64,000 nucleotides of DNA from JABWBD01 sp040768665 (GCA_040768665.1 JAXGMN010000020.1:175013-239012), one strand, 5' to 3'. Positions 55,565 to 64,000 are shown, counted from the first letter of the stretch. Numbers and translations are program-made. Notes: a model not told the origin generated them from the letters alone.

Positions 55565-55689
55565 GCCTTGGCAAAGCAAGAAGTGCCGCAAGAAGTGCCA
55601 TGCGCGAGGGATATTGGAATCGTTCAATGCAATTTCTTCGACCCGTGGTTGCTCCCCAAGATCCTAACCTGTTCGGAAGAAAGATCCCC

Positions 55690-58182
55690 ATGACGGTCGA
55701 GCCGATGGAAGGGTTCGATCCGTATCGCGCGTGGCTGAACGTCCGCGAGGTACGTCGCCCGCTGAACGCCTACCAATTATTGGGGTTGAAGACGCTCGAA
55801 GACGATGCGGACACGATCCGCAAGGCCGCACGCGACCAGCGCACTTCGCTCCATGCACATCGTTACGAGGCGACCCCGGAAATCTGGGACCAGGTCTACA
55901 CCGAACTGGAGGAGGCGATTGCCATCCTTACGGATGCCGACCGAAAGGCAGCCTACGACGCTTCCCTCCAATCCCAGAATGATGGTGGTCTACCGAGGTA
56001 TGGCTTGCCGGCCGCCGTAGGCGCCAGGCCTTCGGCGCCGGGTGGCGCCCTCCGCTGCTTCGCCTGTGGGCACGAAAACCCGCCGACGCGCAAGTTCTGC
56101 GCCAACTGCGGCAGGAACCTGTGGGAGCCCTGCTACAACTGCGGCACTCTCAGTACGGCGGGCGAGAAGTACTGCGGCGCCTGCGGCGCAGACTTGATCG
56201 ACGGCATTCAGAAGCGTGTTTCGGAGTGCCGGGATGCGCTTCGTGAGGCGGAGCGAATGCGGCAGGAGTACCGCTTTGGCGAGGCGATCGATCTTCTCGG
56301 TGGTGTCAGTCGCGCCACCCACGCAAGACTGGCCGATTTCGCCCGGCGCGCCCACGCGTTGATCGAACAGTATGCGCGGGATCGGGATCGACTGGCTGCC
56401 GACGCGGAAAGTGCGCGCGAGAACGCCCGGAATTGCCTCTCGAGCTATGACTACACCGGTGCTATTCACATCCTGCAACAGGTTCCGCCCGCGCTGAGAA
56501 ACAACGGTCTGGCCCATCTACTGGAGGAGGCAACCGGCAAAGCAGACGAGGTTTCTCGGTTGGGGGCGGAACTCCGCGATGCGGTCCAGCAGGGACGTAA
56601 CGCCGAACTGCTGCCCAAGATCGTCCGCCTGTTGACCCTCAAGCCGGACCATGCCCACGCTCGGAAACTGGCGGATCGATTCCGTCAGCGGGCATGCGAG
56701 GTGGCGAAACAGAAGCTCGCTCAACACAGCTACGATGCCGCTTTGAAGTTGCTCGAACAGATTCCCAAGCCCGCATGGAACGAGGAAGTAACGGCACTTT
56801 ACGAGGAGACCTCGGAATTGGCTTGGGTGTGGTGGAATCTGCAAAATGCTCCCGTCGTGGACCGGGCTCTACTGAATATGGCAAGTCGTCTGGTGAAGAC
56901 TTCGCCGGACGACGCCCAGGCCCGGAAGCTCGTGGCGGAACTTCAGCGGCGCGCCGAACGGTCCAAGAGCGACCCGCGCAGCGCGCCGGTTGCTTGGGCA
57001 AAGCCGCCGGAGGAAACGCATATCGGTTGTTCGATCGACTGGATCACCGGTTTTCAGAGGATCCGGTACGCGGATGGTTTCGAGGCTTCCCTCCTCCGGC
57101 AGCACCCGGGCTGTTTCTTCATCGCCGCCGGGCTGGCACTCCAAGGGCTTGGCAAGGCCGAGTGGAAAGCGAACCTTCTCCCCCAGCAGCGCTCCGTCAT
57201 GGGCCGCATCGGCCAACTTGTCCGAAGCAGCAGCACGCGCAGTGCCTGGGGGCTCGATCTCAGTTCGGCCGGTCTCAAGGCGGTTCGCCTGGTGCTCGAT
57301 CCGAACGACGACGCCGTCCGGATCGGTGCGTGCGACTATGTCGAACACCGGAAGCTCCTGAGCCATGCGGCCAACGAACAGGAAGAGCGGACGCTGATTG
57401 AGGAAACACTCCGGGTCTTCCAGGGCCGCAACGAGGTGAAGACCGACCGTATCTGCCTGGGGCTGCCCAGCCGGACGGTGCTGATGCGTCGACTGAAGAT
57501 GCCCTTGATGGATCCCGACAAACTGCCGGACGCTGTCCGGTATGAAGCGAAACGTGTCATTCCTTTCCCACTCGACGATCTCGTGTGGGACTACGAGCTC
57601 CTCGACCACCGCGACGGCCGGCTCGCGACTCGAAATGAGCAGACCGTCATGCTGATTGCCGCCAAGCGGACGCAACTCGCGAATCGGTTGGCCTGCTTCG
57701 AAAACGCCGCGATTAAGACGAACGTGATCCATTGCGACTGCTTCGCTCTTGCCAACTTCATCGAGTACGAATACCTCGCGCGGGAGAGCGGCCCTGAGCT
57801 GCAGGCGGTTGGCCCCGGCGCGGCGTTGGGTATCCTCGACGTCGGAAGCGACGCCGCGAATCTTATCGTTCTCAGTCCGACTGCGATGGAAGTTTTCCAT
57901 TCCGGGTTCGGCGCGCAAGATTTCACCAGATCACTGGTCCACGAGTTCCAGCTTACCTTTGCCCATGCCGAAGAGCTCAAACGCAATCCGGCAATCGGAC
58001 CGTCGTTCGTCCGGCTTCAGCGCGCGATGGATCCGGTGTTGGAGAACCTGGTGTCGGAGATCCACCGGGCAGAGGCGTCGCTCCGAAAGAGCCAACCACA
58101 CCTGACAATTCAGCGTTTTCTGGGCGTCGGCGGTGGAATGCAAACCCACGGGCTGTTGCGCTACCTGCGGCTGGGTAGGTGA
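55690..58182 (+). CDS. J-domain-like / zinc-ribbon / PilM fusion protein
   Basis: 830 aa from the ATG at 55690, with GGAAGAAAG upstream. Residues ~25-95 resemble a J-domain-like module (NAYQLLGLKTLEDDADTIRK ... DADRKAAYDAS) without the HPD triad. Residues ~115-175 are two zinc ribbons (CFACGHENPPTRKFCANCG, CYNCGTLSTAGEKYCGACG). A helical TPR-like region follows. Residues ~510-830 are an actin-fold PilM domain (SAWGLDLSSAGLKAVRLVLD, ILDVGSDAANLIVL, GVGGGMQTHGLLRYL). PilM recruits PilN at the inner membrane in type IV pilus assembly. The protein ends about 60-70 residues before the usual PilM end, and no pilN/pilO follow. It is preceded by a Pho box. Confidence 0.82.
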   Translation: MTVEPMEGFDPYRAWLNVREVRRPLNAYQLLGLKTLEDDADTIRKAARDQRTSLHAHRYEATPEIWDQVYTELEEAIAILTDADRKAAYDASLQSQNDGGLPRYGLPAAVGARPSAPGGALRCFACGHENPPTRKFCANCGRNLWEPCYNCGTLSTAGEKYCGACGADLIDGIQKRVSECRDALREAERMRQEYRFGEAIDLLGGVSRATHARLADFARRAHALIEQYARDRDRLAADAESARENARNCLSSYDYTGAIHILQQVPPALRNNGLAHLLEEATGKADEVSRLGAELRDAVQQGRNAELLPKIVRLLTLKPDHAHARKLADRFRQRACEVAKQKLAQHSYDAALKLLEQIPKPAWNEEVTALYEETSELAWVWWNLQNAPVVDRALLNMASRLVKTSPDDAQARKLVAELQRRAERSKSDPRSAPVAWAKPPEETHIGCSIDWITGFQRIRYADGFEASLLRQHPGCFFIAAGLALQGLGKAEWKANLLPQQRSVMGRIGQLVRSSSTRSAWGLDLSSAGLKAVRLVLDPNDDAVRIGACDYVEHRKLLSHAANEQEERTLIEETLRVFQGRNEVKTDRICLGLPSRTVLMRRLKMPLMDPDKLPDAVRYEAKRVIPFPLDDLVWDYELLDHRDGRLATRNEQTVMLIAAKRTQLANRLACFENAAIKTNVIHCDCFALANFIEYEYLARESGPELQAVGPGAALGILDVGSDAANLIVLSPTAMEVFHSGFGAQDFTRSLVHEFQLTFAHAEELKRNPAIGPSFVRLQRAMDPVLENLVSEIHRAEASLRKSQPHLTIQRFLGVGGGMQTHGLLRYLRLGR

Positions 58183-58230
58183 ACAGCCGATGCGGGGAAG
58201 GGTTTCCCCTGCGGTATCGCGGCACGTTCG

Positions 58231-58284
58231 CTAACAGATGTCTAACAATCGCCCGACGATCGCCTAACACAGCATTCGTAGAAT
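58231..58284 (+). promoter_or_regulatory. Pho-box promoter of pstS
   Basis: CTAACA at 58231, 58242 and 58264, with a degenerate CCGACG at 58253, make four units at 11-bp steps. The last ends 9 bp before TAGAAT (58279-58284). This is the geometry of PhoB sites. It lies in the 268-bp gap before pstS. Confidence 0.7.
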
Positions 58285-58450
58285 CCAGGGGGAATTCAGT
58301 GCCGGATTGCCGTTTTCGACGGGAGTTGCGGATGGCCCGCCCCCTCTCGAAAGCAGATGGTGTCATGCGTATCGCGATGTTCGGTCGACGCGTCGAAGGT
58401 GGATTGGCATGATTCTTTCGAACAGAGCCCCCGGAGCAGGAGACAACGTG

Positions 58451-59428
58451 ATGAAGAGCTTGTGTAGATTATGTTTGGCCGCATTGACGCTGGCCATAAC
58501 ATCCTGCGGGACTCAGACGTTGGCTCAGGCAGTGCGGGTCGACCCCCAAGTTCCGGCCTACGAGAAGGTCTCGGGGGTGTCCGGAAATCTCAATAGCGTC
58601 GGTTCCGACACGCTCAACAACCTGATGACGCTTTGGGCGGAGGGCTTTCAAAAGCTCTATCCGAACGTGAAGATCCAGATTGAGGGAAAAGGCTCCGCCA
58701 CCGCGCCCCCCGCCTTGACCCAAGGGACGGCTCAGTTGGGGCCGATGTCGCGGAAGATGAAGCCGGAAGAGATGGATGCTTTCGAGAAGAAGCACGGATG
58801 CCGGCCGACCGAGGTGAGCGTGGCGGTCGACTGCCTGGCGGTCTACGTCAATCGCGACAACCCGGTCCGTGGATTCACACTGCACCAGTTGGACAGCATC
58901 TTCTCGAAGACTCGCAAGAGCGGTTATGCCAATATCGAAACCTGGGGGCCGGTGGGATTGAGCGGCCAATGGGAGAGGCTTCCGATGAGCCTCTACGGGC
59001 GGAATTCCGCGAGCGGGACCTACGCCTTCTTTAAAGAACACGCTCTGGGCAAAGGCGACTATAAAGACACGGTCAAGGAGCAGCCGGGCTCGGCGGCTGT
59101 TGTGAACGCGGTAGCCAACGACCGGGCGGGCATCGGGTACTCGGGTATCGGTTACAAGACGTCGGAGGTCCGGGCCGTTCCTCTGGCCAAAGACCATACG
59201 GCCAGGCTTGCCGCACCCTCGTTTGAAAACGCCGTCGAGGGCACGTATCCGCTGGGCCGCAGCCTCTATGTCTACGTCGCCAAGAAACCGGGCGAACCGC
59301 TGCCGGCGCTCATCAAAGAATTCATGAAGTACGTCCTCTCGCAAGAGGGCCAGGAAGTGGTGATCAAGGACGGCTACGGTCCGCTGCCCGCCAAGATCCT
59401 CGAGAGAGAGCGGGGCAAAATCGAATAG
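58451..59428 (+). CDS. pstS: Phosphate ABC transporter substrate-binding protein
   Basis: 325 aa from the ATG at 58451, with AGGAG upstream. A lipobox (LAITSC, Cys19) anchors it. GNLNSVGSDTLNNLMTLWAE and IEGKGSATAPPALTQGTAQL form the phosphate pocket with Ser/Thr donors; GRNSASGTYAFFKEHAL is the hinge signature; GIGYSGIGYKT and YLFVYV-like SLYVYVAKKPGEPLPA complete the PstS family pattern. It captures phosphate for PstCA. It is first in the pst operon, after a Pho box. Confidence 0.93.
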   Translation: MKSLCRLCLAALTLAITSCGTQTLAQAVRVDPQVPAYEKVSGVSGNLNSVGSDTLNNLMTLWAEGFQKLYPNVKIQIEGKGSATAPPALTQGTAQLGPMSRKMKPEEMDAFEKKHGCRPTEVSVAVDCLAVYVNRDNPVRGFTLHQLDSIFSKTRKSGYANIETWGPVGLSGQWERLPMSLYGRNSASGTYAFFKEHALGKGDYKDTVKEQPGSAAVVNAVANDRAGIGYSGIGYKTSEVRAVPLAKDHTARLAAPSFENAVEGTYPLGRSLYVYVAKKPGEPLPALIKEFMKYVLSQEGQEVVIKDGYGPLPAKILERERGKIE

Positions 59429-59434
59429 TGAAAA

Positions 59435-59763
59435 GTAGGTCCCGCTTGCCGAGCGGGACCTGGTCCCCGCGAAATCGCCGCGGGGGCTGCAAGATCCAGG
59501 TCCCGCTCGGCAAGCTCGTCGTCCCAGACATCTCCAGGACCCCCGTGGGCCTCGTGCCACGGGTGAACGAGGTTAGGCAGCTAGCACGCGTCCTCCAACG
59601 CACATCCGGCCCCCTGCCGCCTCGTGCGGCAGGGGCCAAAGGTTCGCCAGCTAGAAAATGCACGACTTGTGTAGAACGACGAGCTTGCCGAGCGGGACCT
59701 GGTCCCCGCGAAATCGCCGCGGGATCTGCAAGATCCAGGTCCCGCTCGGCAAGCGGGACCTAC
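59435..59763. repeat. Cluster of GTAG-type REP hairpins between pstS and pstC
   Basis: GTAG at 59435 opens a perfect 10-bp stem (59437-59446 / 59452-59461, loop TGCCG); the mirror image ends with CTAC at 59760-59763. Two 20-bp inverted pairs, 59444-59463 with 59496-59515 and 59683-59702 with 59735-59754, make two larger hairpins. Between them lie two more hairpins with CTCGT in the loop: CCCGTGG/CCACGGG and CTGCCGC/GCGGCAG. It fills the 354-bp pstS-pstC gap. Confidence 0.9.
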
Positions 59764-59782
59764 TGAGGATTCGGAGCGGCGT

Positions 59783-62062
59783 TTGCCGAGTTTGATGCCC
59801 ATCGTCGATCATGCAGCAATTCGGAAAGCGAAGCGGCGAGACCGGCTTGCGCGCTGGGTGATCACTCTGGGAGGCGTGACGATTATCGCCAGCGTGGTGG
59901 CGATAATCGTGTTGATCGTGAGTGTCACCTTCCCCCTGTTTCGCCCGGCCTCGTCTTGGTCGCTGGCCCGTACGCTGCTCCCCGACGCTTTATCTGCCGG
60001 AGGCGTGCGGGCCCTGGGAGTGGAACTCGGCATTGGCGAGGACGCCGTCGAAGCGATTTCGGTCTACGTGGTGGGTGGCGACGGGATGATCCGGTTTTTC
60101 GATCCGCGGAAGGGCGCCGCTTCGTTGGATTCGCAAGATCTCACGACCGCCGAACAGACCGGTGGACATGCCGACCGCAGCGTGGTCGCGGCGGAGCAGC
60201 ATGGCGGGACCCGGCATTCGATTCTCTGGTCGGACGGTTCGGTCTCGCTCGTCGAGGTCGCTGCCACGCCCGAATTCGATCCGCGGGGCGGGCGGACCAT
60301 GAAGCACGCGGTGCGCGTTCTCGCGCACTCGCCGGCGGAAGACGGCCCACTGCCGGAGAAAGCTCTGATCCGCAAAAGCGAAGACGGGCAGGTGACCTGC
60401 GTCCGCCTGCTGCCGGGCAGCCGCATCTCGGTCGAAAAACAAGTCGTTGAGGAAGACCTGCTTGGCAATGTGAAGACGGAAACCAGGCGAACCGTGCTCG
60501 ACAAGCAGGTCGCCGGCAAGATTGGCGCGTTGACCATGGACGCCCGGGGCGAGACTCTCTACGCGGGAACGGATACGGGCAGACTGGTCCGCTGGGACTT
60601 CAATGCGACCGGCGACGTCGACAACCGAGAGATTGTCTCGGCTTTCCGCGATCGGCGGACGGTCACCAGCCTGGCCATGGTGTTGGGCGACGTCTCGCTG
60701 GTGGTCGGCGACTCGACCGGCGGCCTGTCTTCCTGGTTCCGGGTCGGCCGAGGGCGCCAGCGGAAGCTCCGACTCGTCCATCCGCTGTGGTCCCATGCGG
60801 GCCCCGTTCGGGAAATTCACCCTTCCCAACGCAACAAGGGTCTGTTGAGCCTCGGCGGCAACGGCGCGATTCACCTGGACTACACGACGAGCGAGCGCCA
60901 CCTTCTGGCGTTGAACAAGAATGGCCGGCCGCTGAAGACGATCGGATTCTCGCCTCGCGGCAATGCGGCCGTCGCACTTACGGCCGACGGCGAACTGGTT
61001 GCGTGGCAGATCGACAATCCGCATCCGGAAATCAGTTGGAAGACGCTCTTCGGCAAGGTGCTCTACGAAGGATACGGTGAACCGGATTACGCGTGGCAGA
61101 CGACGGGCGGCGCCGAGTTCGAGCCGAAGTTCAGCCTGGTGCCGATCATCTTCGGCACCATCAAGGGAACGTTCTATGCCATGTTGCTCGCAGTTCCGCT
61201 GGCGCTGTTCGGTGCGGCCTACACGAGCCACTTCACGACACCCGCTTTCAAGAGCACGGTCAAACCGGTCGTCGAAGTGATGGCGGCCATTCCGTCGGTG
61301 GTGATCGGCTTTCTGATCGCGCTCTGGTTGGCTCCGATCATCGAGCGCTGGATCCTCGCCGTGTTCGCGAGCATGGTAACCGTGCCGCTGGCCTTTGTTC
61401 TGTTCATGATGGTGTGGCAGGGAATCCGCAAGTACGACTGGGCGAAACGCGTCGAAACCGGCTACGAGTTCCTGGCGATTGTTCCGGTGCTCCTGGTGGG
61501 CTTCGGGCTGGCGGCCGCCGCCTTGCCTCTGCTGGAAGAGGCCCTGTTCGACGGCAACTTTAAGCTGTGGCTCTATGAAGCGCTGGCCACACGGTACGAC
61601 CAGCGGAATTCGATCATCATCGCGTTCGGCCTTGGATTCGCCGTGATCCCGATCATCTTCTCGATCGCCGAAGATTCCCTCTCCAGCGTGCCGCACAACT
61701 TGACCGCGGCTTCGATGGCATTGGGCGCGAGCCGGTGGCAGACGATGTGGCGAGTCGTTCTCCCTTCGGGAAGCCCCGGGATCTTCGCGGGAACCATGAT
61801 CGGTTTCGGCCGCGCCGTGGGCGAGACCATGATCGTGCTCATGGCAACCGGAAACACCCCCATCCTCGACTGGGGCCCCTTTAACGGCATGCGGACTCTC
61901 TCGGCGAACATCGCCGTCGAAATCCCGGAGGCGCCGGTCGGTGGGACTTTGTATCGAGTCTTGTTCCTATGTGCAGTTCTCCTGTTTATCCTGACGTTCA
62001 TCCTGAACACGGCCGCGGAACTGGTCCGGCAACGGCTGAGGAAGCGGTACGGTCGGCTGTAG
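59783..62062 (+). CDS. pstC: Phosphate ABC transporter permease PstC, long form
   Basis: 759 aa from the TTG at 59783; the ATG at 59795 is equally possible. The first helix (VITLGGVTIIASVVAIIVLI) is followed by about 370 extra-cytoplasmic residues with WD40/propeller-like repeats (LTMDARGETLYAGTDTGRLV, TVTSLAMVLGDVSLVVGDST, TIGFSPRGNAAVALTADGEL). The permease core follows from ~residue 450, with the ABC coupling loop AASMALGASRWQTMWRVVLP. Proteobacterial long PstC proteins have the same build. It moves phosphate with PstA and PstB. The pstA start overlaps its end by 94 bp. Confidence 0.92.
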   Translation: MPSLMPIVDHAAIRKAKRRDRLARWVITLGGVTIIASVVAIIVLIVSVTFPLFRPASSWSLARTLLPDALSAGGVRALGVELGIGEDAVEAISVYVVGGDGMIRFFDPRKGAASLDSQDLTTAEQTGGHADRSVVAAEQHGGTRHSILWSDGSVSLVEVAATPEFDPRGGRTMKHAVRVLAHSPAEDGPLPEKALIRKSEDGQVTCVRLLPGSRISVEKQVVEEDLLGNVKTETRRTVLDKQVAGKIGALTMDARGETLYAGTDTGRLVRWDFNATGDVDNREIVSAFRDRRTVTSLAMVLGDVSLVVGDSTGGLSSWFRVGRGRQRKLRLVHPLWSHAGPVREIHPSQRNKGLLSLGGNGAIHLDYTTSERHLLALNKNGRPLKTIGFSPRGNAAVALTADGELVAWQIDNPHPEISWKTLFGKVLYEGYGEPDYAWQTTGGAEFEPKFSLVPIIFGTIKGTFYAMLLAVPLALFGAAYTSHFTTPAFKSTVKPVVEVMAAIPSVVIGFLIALWLAPIIERWILAVFASMVTVPLAFVLFMMVWQGIRKYDWAKRVETGYEFLAIVPVLLVGFGLAAAALPLLEEALFDGNFKLWLYEALATRYDQRNSIIIAFGLGFAVIPIIFSIAEDSLSSVPHNLTAASMALGASRWQTMWRVVLPSGSPGIFAGTMIGFGRAVGETMIVLMATGNTPILDWGPFNGMRTLSANIAVEIPEAPVGGTLYRVLFLCAVLLFILTFILNTAAELVRQRLRKRYGRL

Positions 62063-63735
62063 ACAAGCGCGCCCGCGGAAAACGGTTTTGGAAGCAGGGC
62101 GAGCCGTTTGTCTGGGCGAGCGGGGCTGCGCTGGCGACCACCCTGGTCTTCACGGTGATCCTGCTGGGCGTCGTGGTCTACAACGGAGCCGGCGTCTTCT
62201 GGCCTCAGGCGGTCGCCCTGGTAGAACTCGATGACGGCGCGGCGGTGCTTGGGGTCCGGGTTCGCAGCGAGGTGAACCCCGATACGGGCATCCGGACCAT
62301 CCAGTTCAAGACCGGCAACCGGGAGTTGGACCCGTCGCGGCAGGATTTCCACTGGTATCCTTCCGAGGAGATTCGCCGGATCACCTGGCCCCAAGACGTG
62401 TTCGTCGTGGAACGGCTCGAGAACGGGGACTTTTATGGTTTTCTGGAGCAGGTCAACGCACCGGGTCTCGATGTCCGCCGGGGAACTTCACGGAAAGAAC
62501 AGTTCACCGCCGCCCTCTCCGCGGCCCGACAGAAGAAGGCTGTCGAAATCGATCCGCTGGCGGACCGGCTCTCGGCGTTGAGCGACGAACTGCAGTCGAT
62601 CCGCTATGCCGTTCTCCGCGTCGAGTACGAAAAGAATCAGGTGCTCGAGACATCGCCGGAAGTGTCCCCCCATCCTAAAACGCCCGCGCTGGATGCCCGC
62701 CTTGCTCATCTGCGTAAGCAAGAGGAAAGCGTCAAAGCCGAATCCGACGCCCTGGTCCGCTGGCAGGAGAAGGAAATCCGAAGCCTGCGGGAGAATACGG
62801 CCGTCTTCCGCACGGCCTCCGGCGCGACGAAGACGATTCCGTTGGTCGAAATCGTCCGGCCTTATACCCCAAACGCTATGGGCTTCGCTGACAAGGTTGG
62901 CCACTACTTCTCGAAAATCGGCGAGATTCTGACGGAGAACCCCCGCGAATCGAACACCGAGGGCGGCCTGTTTCCCGCGATCTTCGGCACCGTGATGCTC
63001 GTCTTCTTGATGGCCGTCTCGTGCTTCCCCTTGGGAGTGCTTGCGGGCATTTATCTGGGGGAGTATGCGAAGGAGGGCCCGCTGGTGCGGACCGTCCGGA
63101 TCGCCGTCAACAACCTGGCGGGCATTCCGTCGATCGTTTATGGAATTTTCGGGCTGGGCTTCTTCGTGTACGGCGTCGGCGGGCTGATCGACCAGTGGTT
63201 CTTTCCCGAACGCGCGGCCAACAACATGCCGACCTTCGGCACTGGCGGGATCCTGTGGGCGAGCCTCACTCTGGGGCTATTGACCGTCCCCGTCGTGATT
63301 GTCTCGACCGAAGAGGCCCTGCGGACGATTCCACGAGGTCTCCGCGAAGGATCCTACGCCCTAGGAGCCACAAAGTTTCAAACCTTGGTCCGCGTGCTCC
63401 TGCCGATGGCATCGCCGGGAGTCATGACCGGATTTATCCTGGCGATGGCCCGGGCCGCTGGGGAGGTCGCCCCGTTGATGATTACCGGGGTCGTAAAACT
63501 GGCGCCCGACCTGCCCCTCGACGGGGCTGCTCCCTACTTCCATCTGGACCGCAAGTTCATGCACCTGGGCTTCCATATCTACGACATCGGCTTCCAGTCG
63601 CCGAACGTCGAGGCATCGAAGCCGATGGTGTACGTGACCACCCTGTTGCTTCTCTTGATTGTGCTTTCGATGAGCAGTCTGGCGATTTGGCTGCGAAACC
63701 GGATGCGGAAACAATTTCAATCCCGAACCATTTAG
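61969..63735 (+). CDS. pstA: Phosphate ABC transporter permease PstA, long form
   Basis: 588 aa. The ATG at 61969 is the only start codon before the first helix (ALATTLVFTVILLGVVVY), so the gene overlaps pstC by 94 bp. Residues ~70-310 form a large extra-cytoplasmic insertion with a charged helical part (ARLAHLRKQEESVKAESDAL). The permease core (GGLFPAIFGTVMLVFLMAVS) has the coupling loop EGSYALGATKFQTLVRVLLP and NNLAGIPSIVYGIFGLGFF. Together with PstC it forms the membrane channel. The matching insertions in both permeases may contact each other. Confidence 0.92.
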   Translation: MCSSPVYPDVHPEHGRGTGPATAEEAVRSAVDKRARGKRFWKQGEPFVWASGAALATTLVFTVILLGVVVYNGAGVFWPQAVALVELDDGAAVLGVRVRSEVNPDTGIRTIQFKTGNRELDPSRQDFHWYPSEEIRRITWPQDVFVVERLENGDFYGFLEQVNAPGLDVRRGTSRKEQFTAALSAARQKKAVEIDPLADRLSALSDELQSIRYAVLRVEYEKNQVLETSPEVSPHPKTPALDARLAHLRKQEESVKAESDALVRWQEKEIRSLRENTAVFRTASGATKTIPLVEIVRPYTPNAMGFADKVGHYFSKIGEILTENPRESNTEGGLFPAIFGTVMLVFLMAVSCFPLGVLAGIYLGEYAKEGPLVRTVRIAVNNLAGIPSIVYGIFGLGFFVYGVGGLIDQWFFPERAANNMPTFGTGGILWASLTLGLLTVPVVIVSTEEALRTIPRGLREGSYALGATKFQTLVRVLLPMASPGVMTGFILAMARAAGEVAPLMITGVVKLAPDLPLDGAAPYFHLDRKFMHLGFHIYDIGFQSPNVEASKPMVYVTTLLLLLIVLSMSSLAIWLRNRMRKQFQSRTI

Positions 63736-63737
63736 GA

Positions 63738-63830
63738 GCCCTAACAAAACAGGGGACAGGCACCGTCGCACTTTCCATATTTCCGCGATTTCGTGGCAAG
63801 TTCCGGGAGCCAGTCCCCGTTTTGCAGGGC
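63738..63830. repeat. Palindromic core-box element, outer-stem type E
   Basis: The left arm GCCCTAACAAAAC then AGGGGACAGGCACC (63738-63764) and the right arm GGAGCCAGTCCCCGTTTTGC and AGGGC (63806-63830) pair with two small bulges and the two characteristic W mismatches in the core box. It stands 3 bp after the pstA stop, inside the presumed pst operon. Confidence 0.85.
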
Positions 63831-63843
63831 CTGTGAGAACAAG

Positions 63844-64000
63844 ATGCTGTCAAGCCCTTCGCCCATTACACGCAGGCCCCTCATGAACATGCCGGATGCT
63901 CCGCTGGCCCAAAACACTTCGCGAGGGATGCCTCCCAAGGCGGCCGTGAAGTCGGCGGACCAGGTTTCACGCACGATCACCGATCCGATCGTCCGGTCGG
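63844..64000 (+). CDS. Start of a downstream gene, probably pstB (runs off the window)
   Basis: The frame is open from 63844 to the window end (MLSSPSPITRRPLMNMPDAP ... DQVSRTITDPIVRS). The likely start is the ATG at 63883 or 63889. No ATPase motif is reached yet. The order pstS-pstC-pstA makes the ATP-binding subunit pstB the expected next gene, with an N-terminal extension before the first strand. This rests on position alone. Confidence 0.4.
   Translation, partial: MLSSPSPITRRPLMNMPDAPLAQNTSRGMPPKAAVKSADQVSRTITDPIVRS

Noticed and set aside
59435..59763. CRISPR-like array between pstS and pstC
   Set aside because: The repeats are inverted, not regularly spaced direct repeats, and there are no spacers or cas genes; it fits REP elements.

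Overview
The window is GC-rich bacterial DNA and reads as a member of the Planctomycetota, most likely the Pirellulales-like side. The markers are two DUF1559 pseudopilin-like secreted proteins, a LamG-domain secreted protein, a secreted sulfatase, a Gfo/Idh/MocA oxidoreductase, a DUF1573 protein, a J-domain/zinc-ribbon/PilM fusion and a Cys-rich small secreted protein. I infer the phylum from family content; no rRNA or tRNA gene is present to confirm it.

Layout. 1-7.2 kb: end of an oxidoreductase, LamG protein, HemW-like radical SAM enzyme, sulfatase. 7.5-20.4 kb: housekeeping genes: glycyl-tRNA synthetase, then on the minus strand alaS, rpmF (59 aa), fabD, fabG, acpP, fabF, an HtrA-type protease, recA, thpR and a PfkB kinase. 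20.4-22.5 kb: a graveyard of gene fragments next to one orphan gene. 22.5-29.1 kb: an RND efflux pump (permease plus adaptor) facing a TolC-type channel gene. 29.3-30.3 kb: small toxin-antitoxin-like genes. 30.3-33.0 kb: an OmpR-type response regulator and kinase, split by a small insertion flanked by a 34-bp duplication. 33.4-39.1 kb: membrane genes (polyferredoxin, DoxX, ChrA, a TrkH fragment, YeiH). 39.1-43.9 kb: carbonic anhydrase, SulP transporter, porin and a Cys-rich peptide. 44.7-46.8 kb: PhoB/PhoR. 47.3-55.5 kb: secreted and envelope proteins, including two DUF1559 proteins, and two broken genes. 55.7-58.2 kb: the J-domain/zinc-ribbon/PilM fusion. 58.4-64 kb: pstS, pstC, pstA and the start of a further gene, probably pstB.

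How the genes connect. Two candidate regulons can be read directly. (1) A direct repeat TTTTCAT-N4-TTTTCAT followed by N11 and a -10 hexamer stands before both the RND efflux operon and the polyferredoxin gene, with identical spacing. The OmpR-type regulator between them is the obvious candidate activator. (2) Repeats of CTAACA at 11-bp steps stand before pstS, the PilM fusion and phoB; in the first two they end 9 bp before a TAGNAT -10 hexamer. This is the geometry of a Pho box and would place the PilM fusion in the phosphate regulon.

The most striking non-coding feature is a dispersed family of palindromic elements, about ten complete or partial copies in 64 kb. The better-preserved copies carry variants of a core GGGGACAGGCAC ... 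GAGCCAGTCCCC inside different outer stems. A second, classical GTAG-type REP family occurs at 39.0 kb and as a cluster between pstS and pstC. The window also carries at least seven decayed or truncated genes, so recent rearrangement and gene loss look common. No CRISPR array, prophage, intact insertion sequence or tRNA was found.
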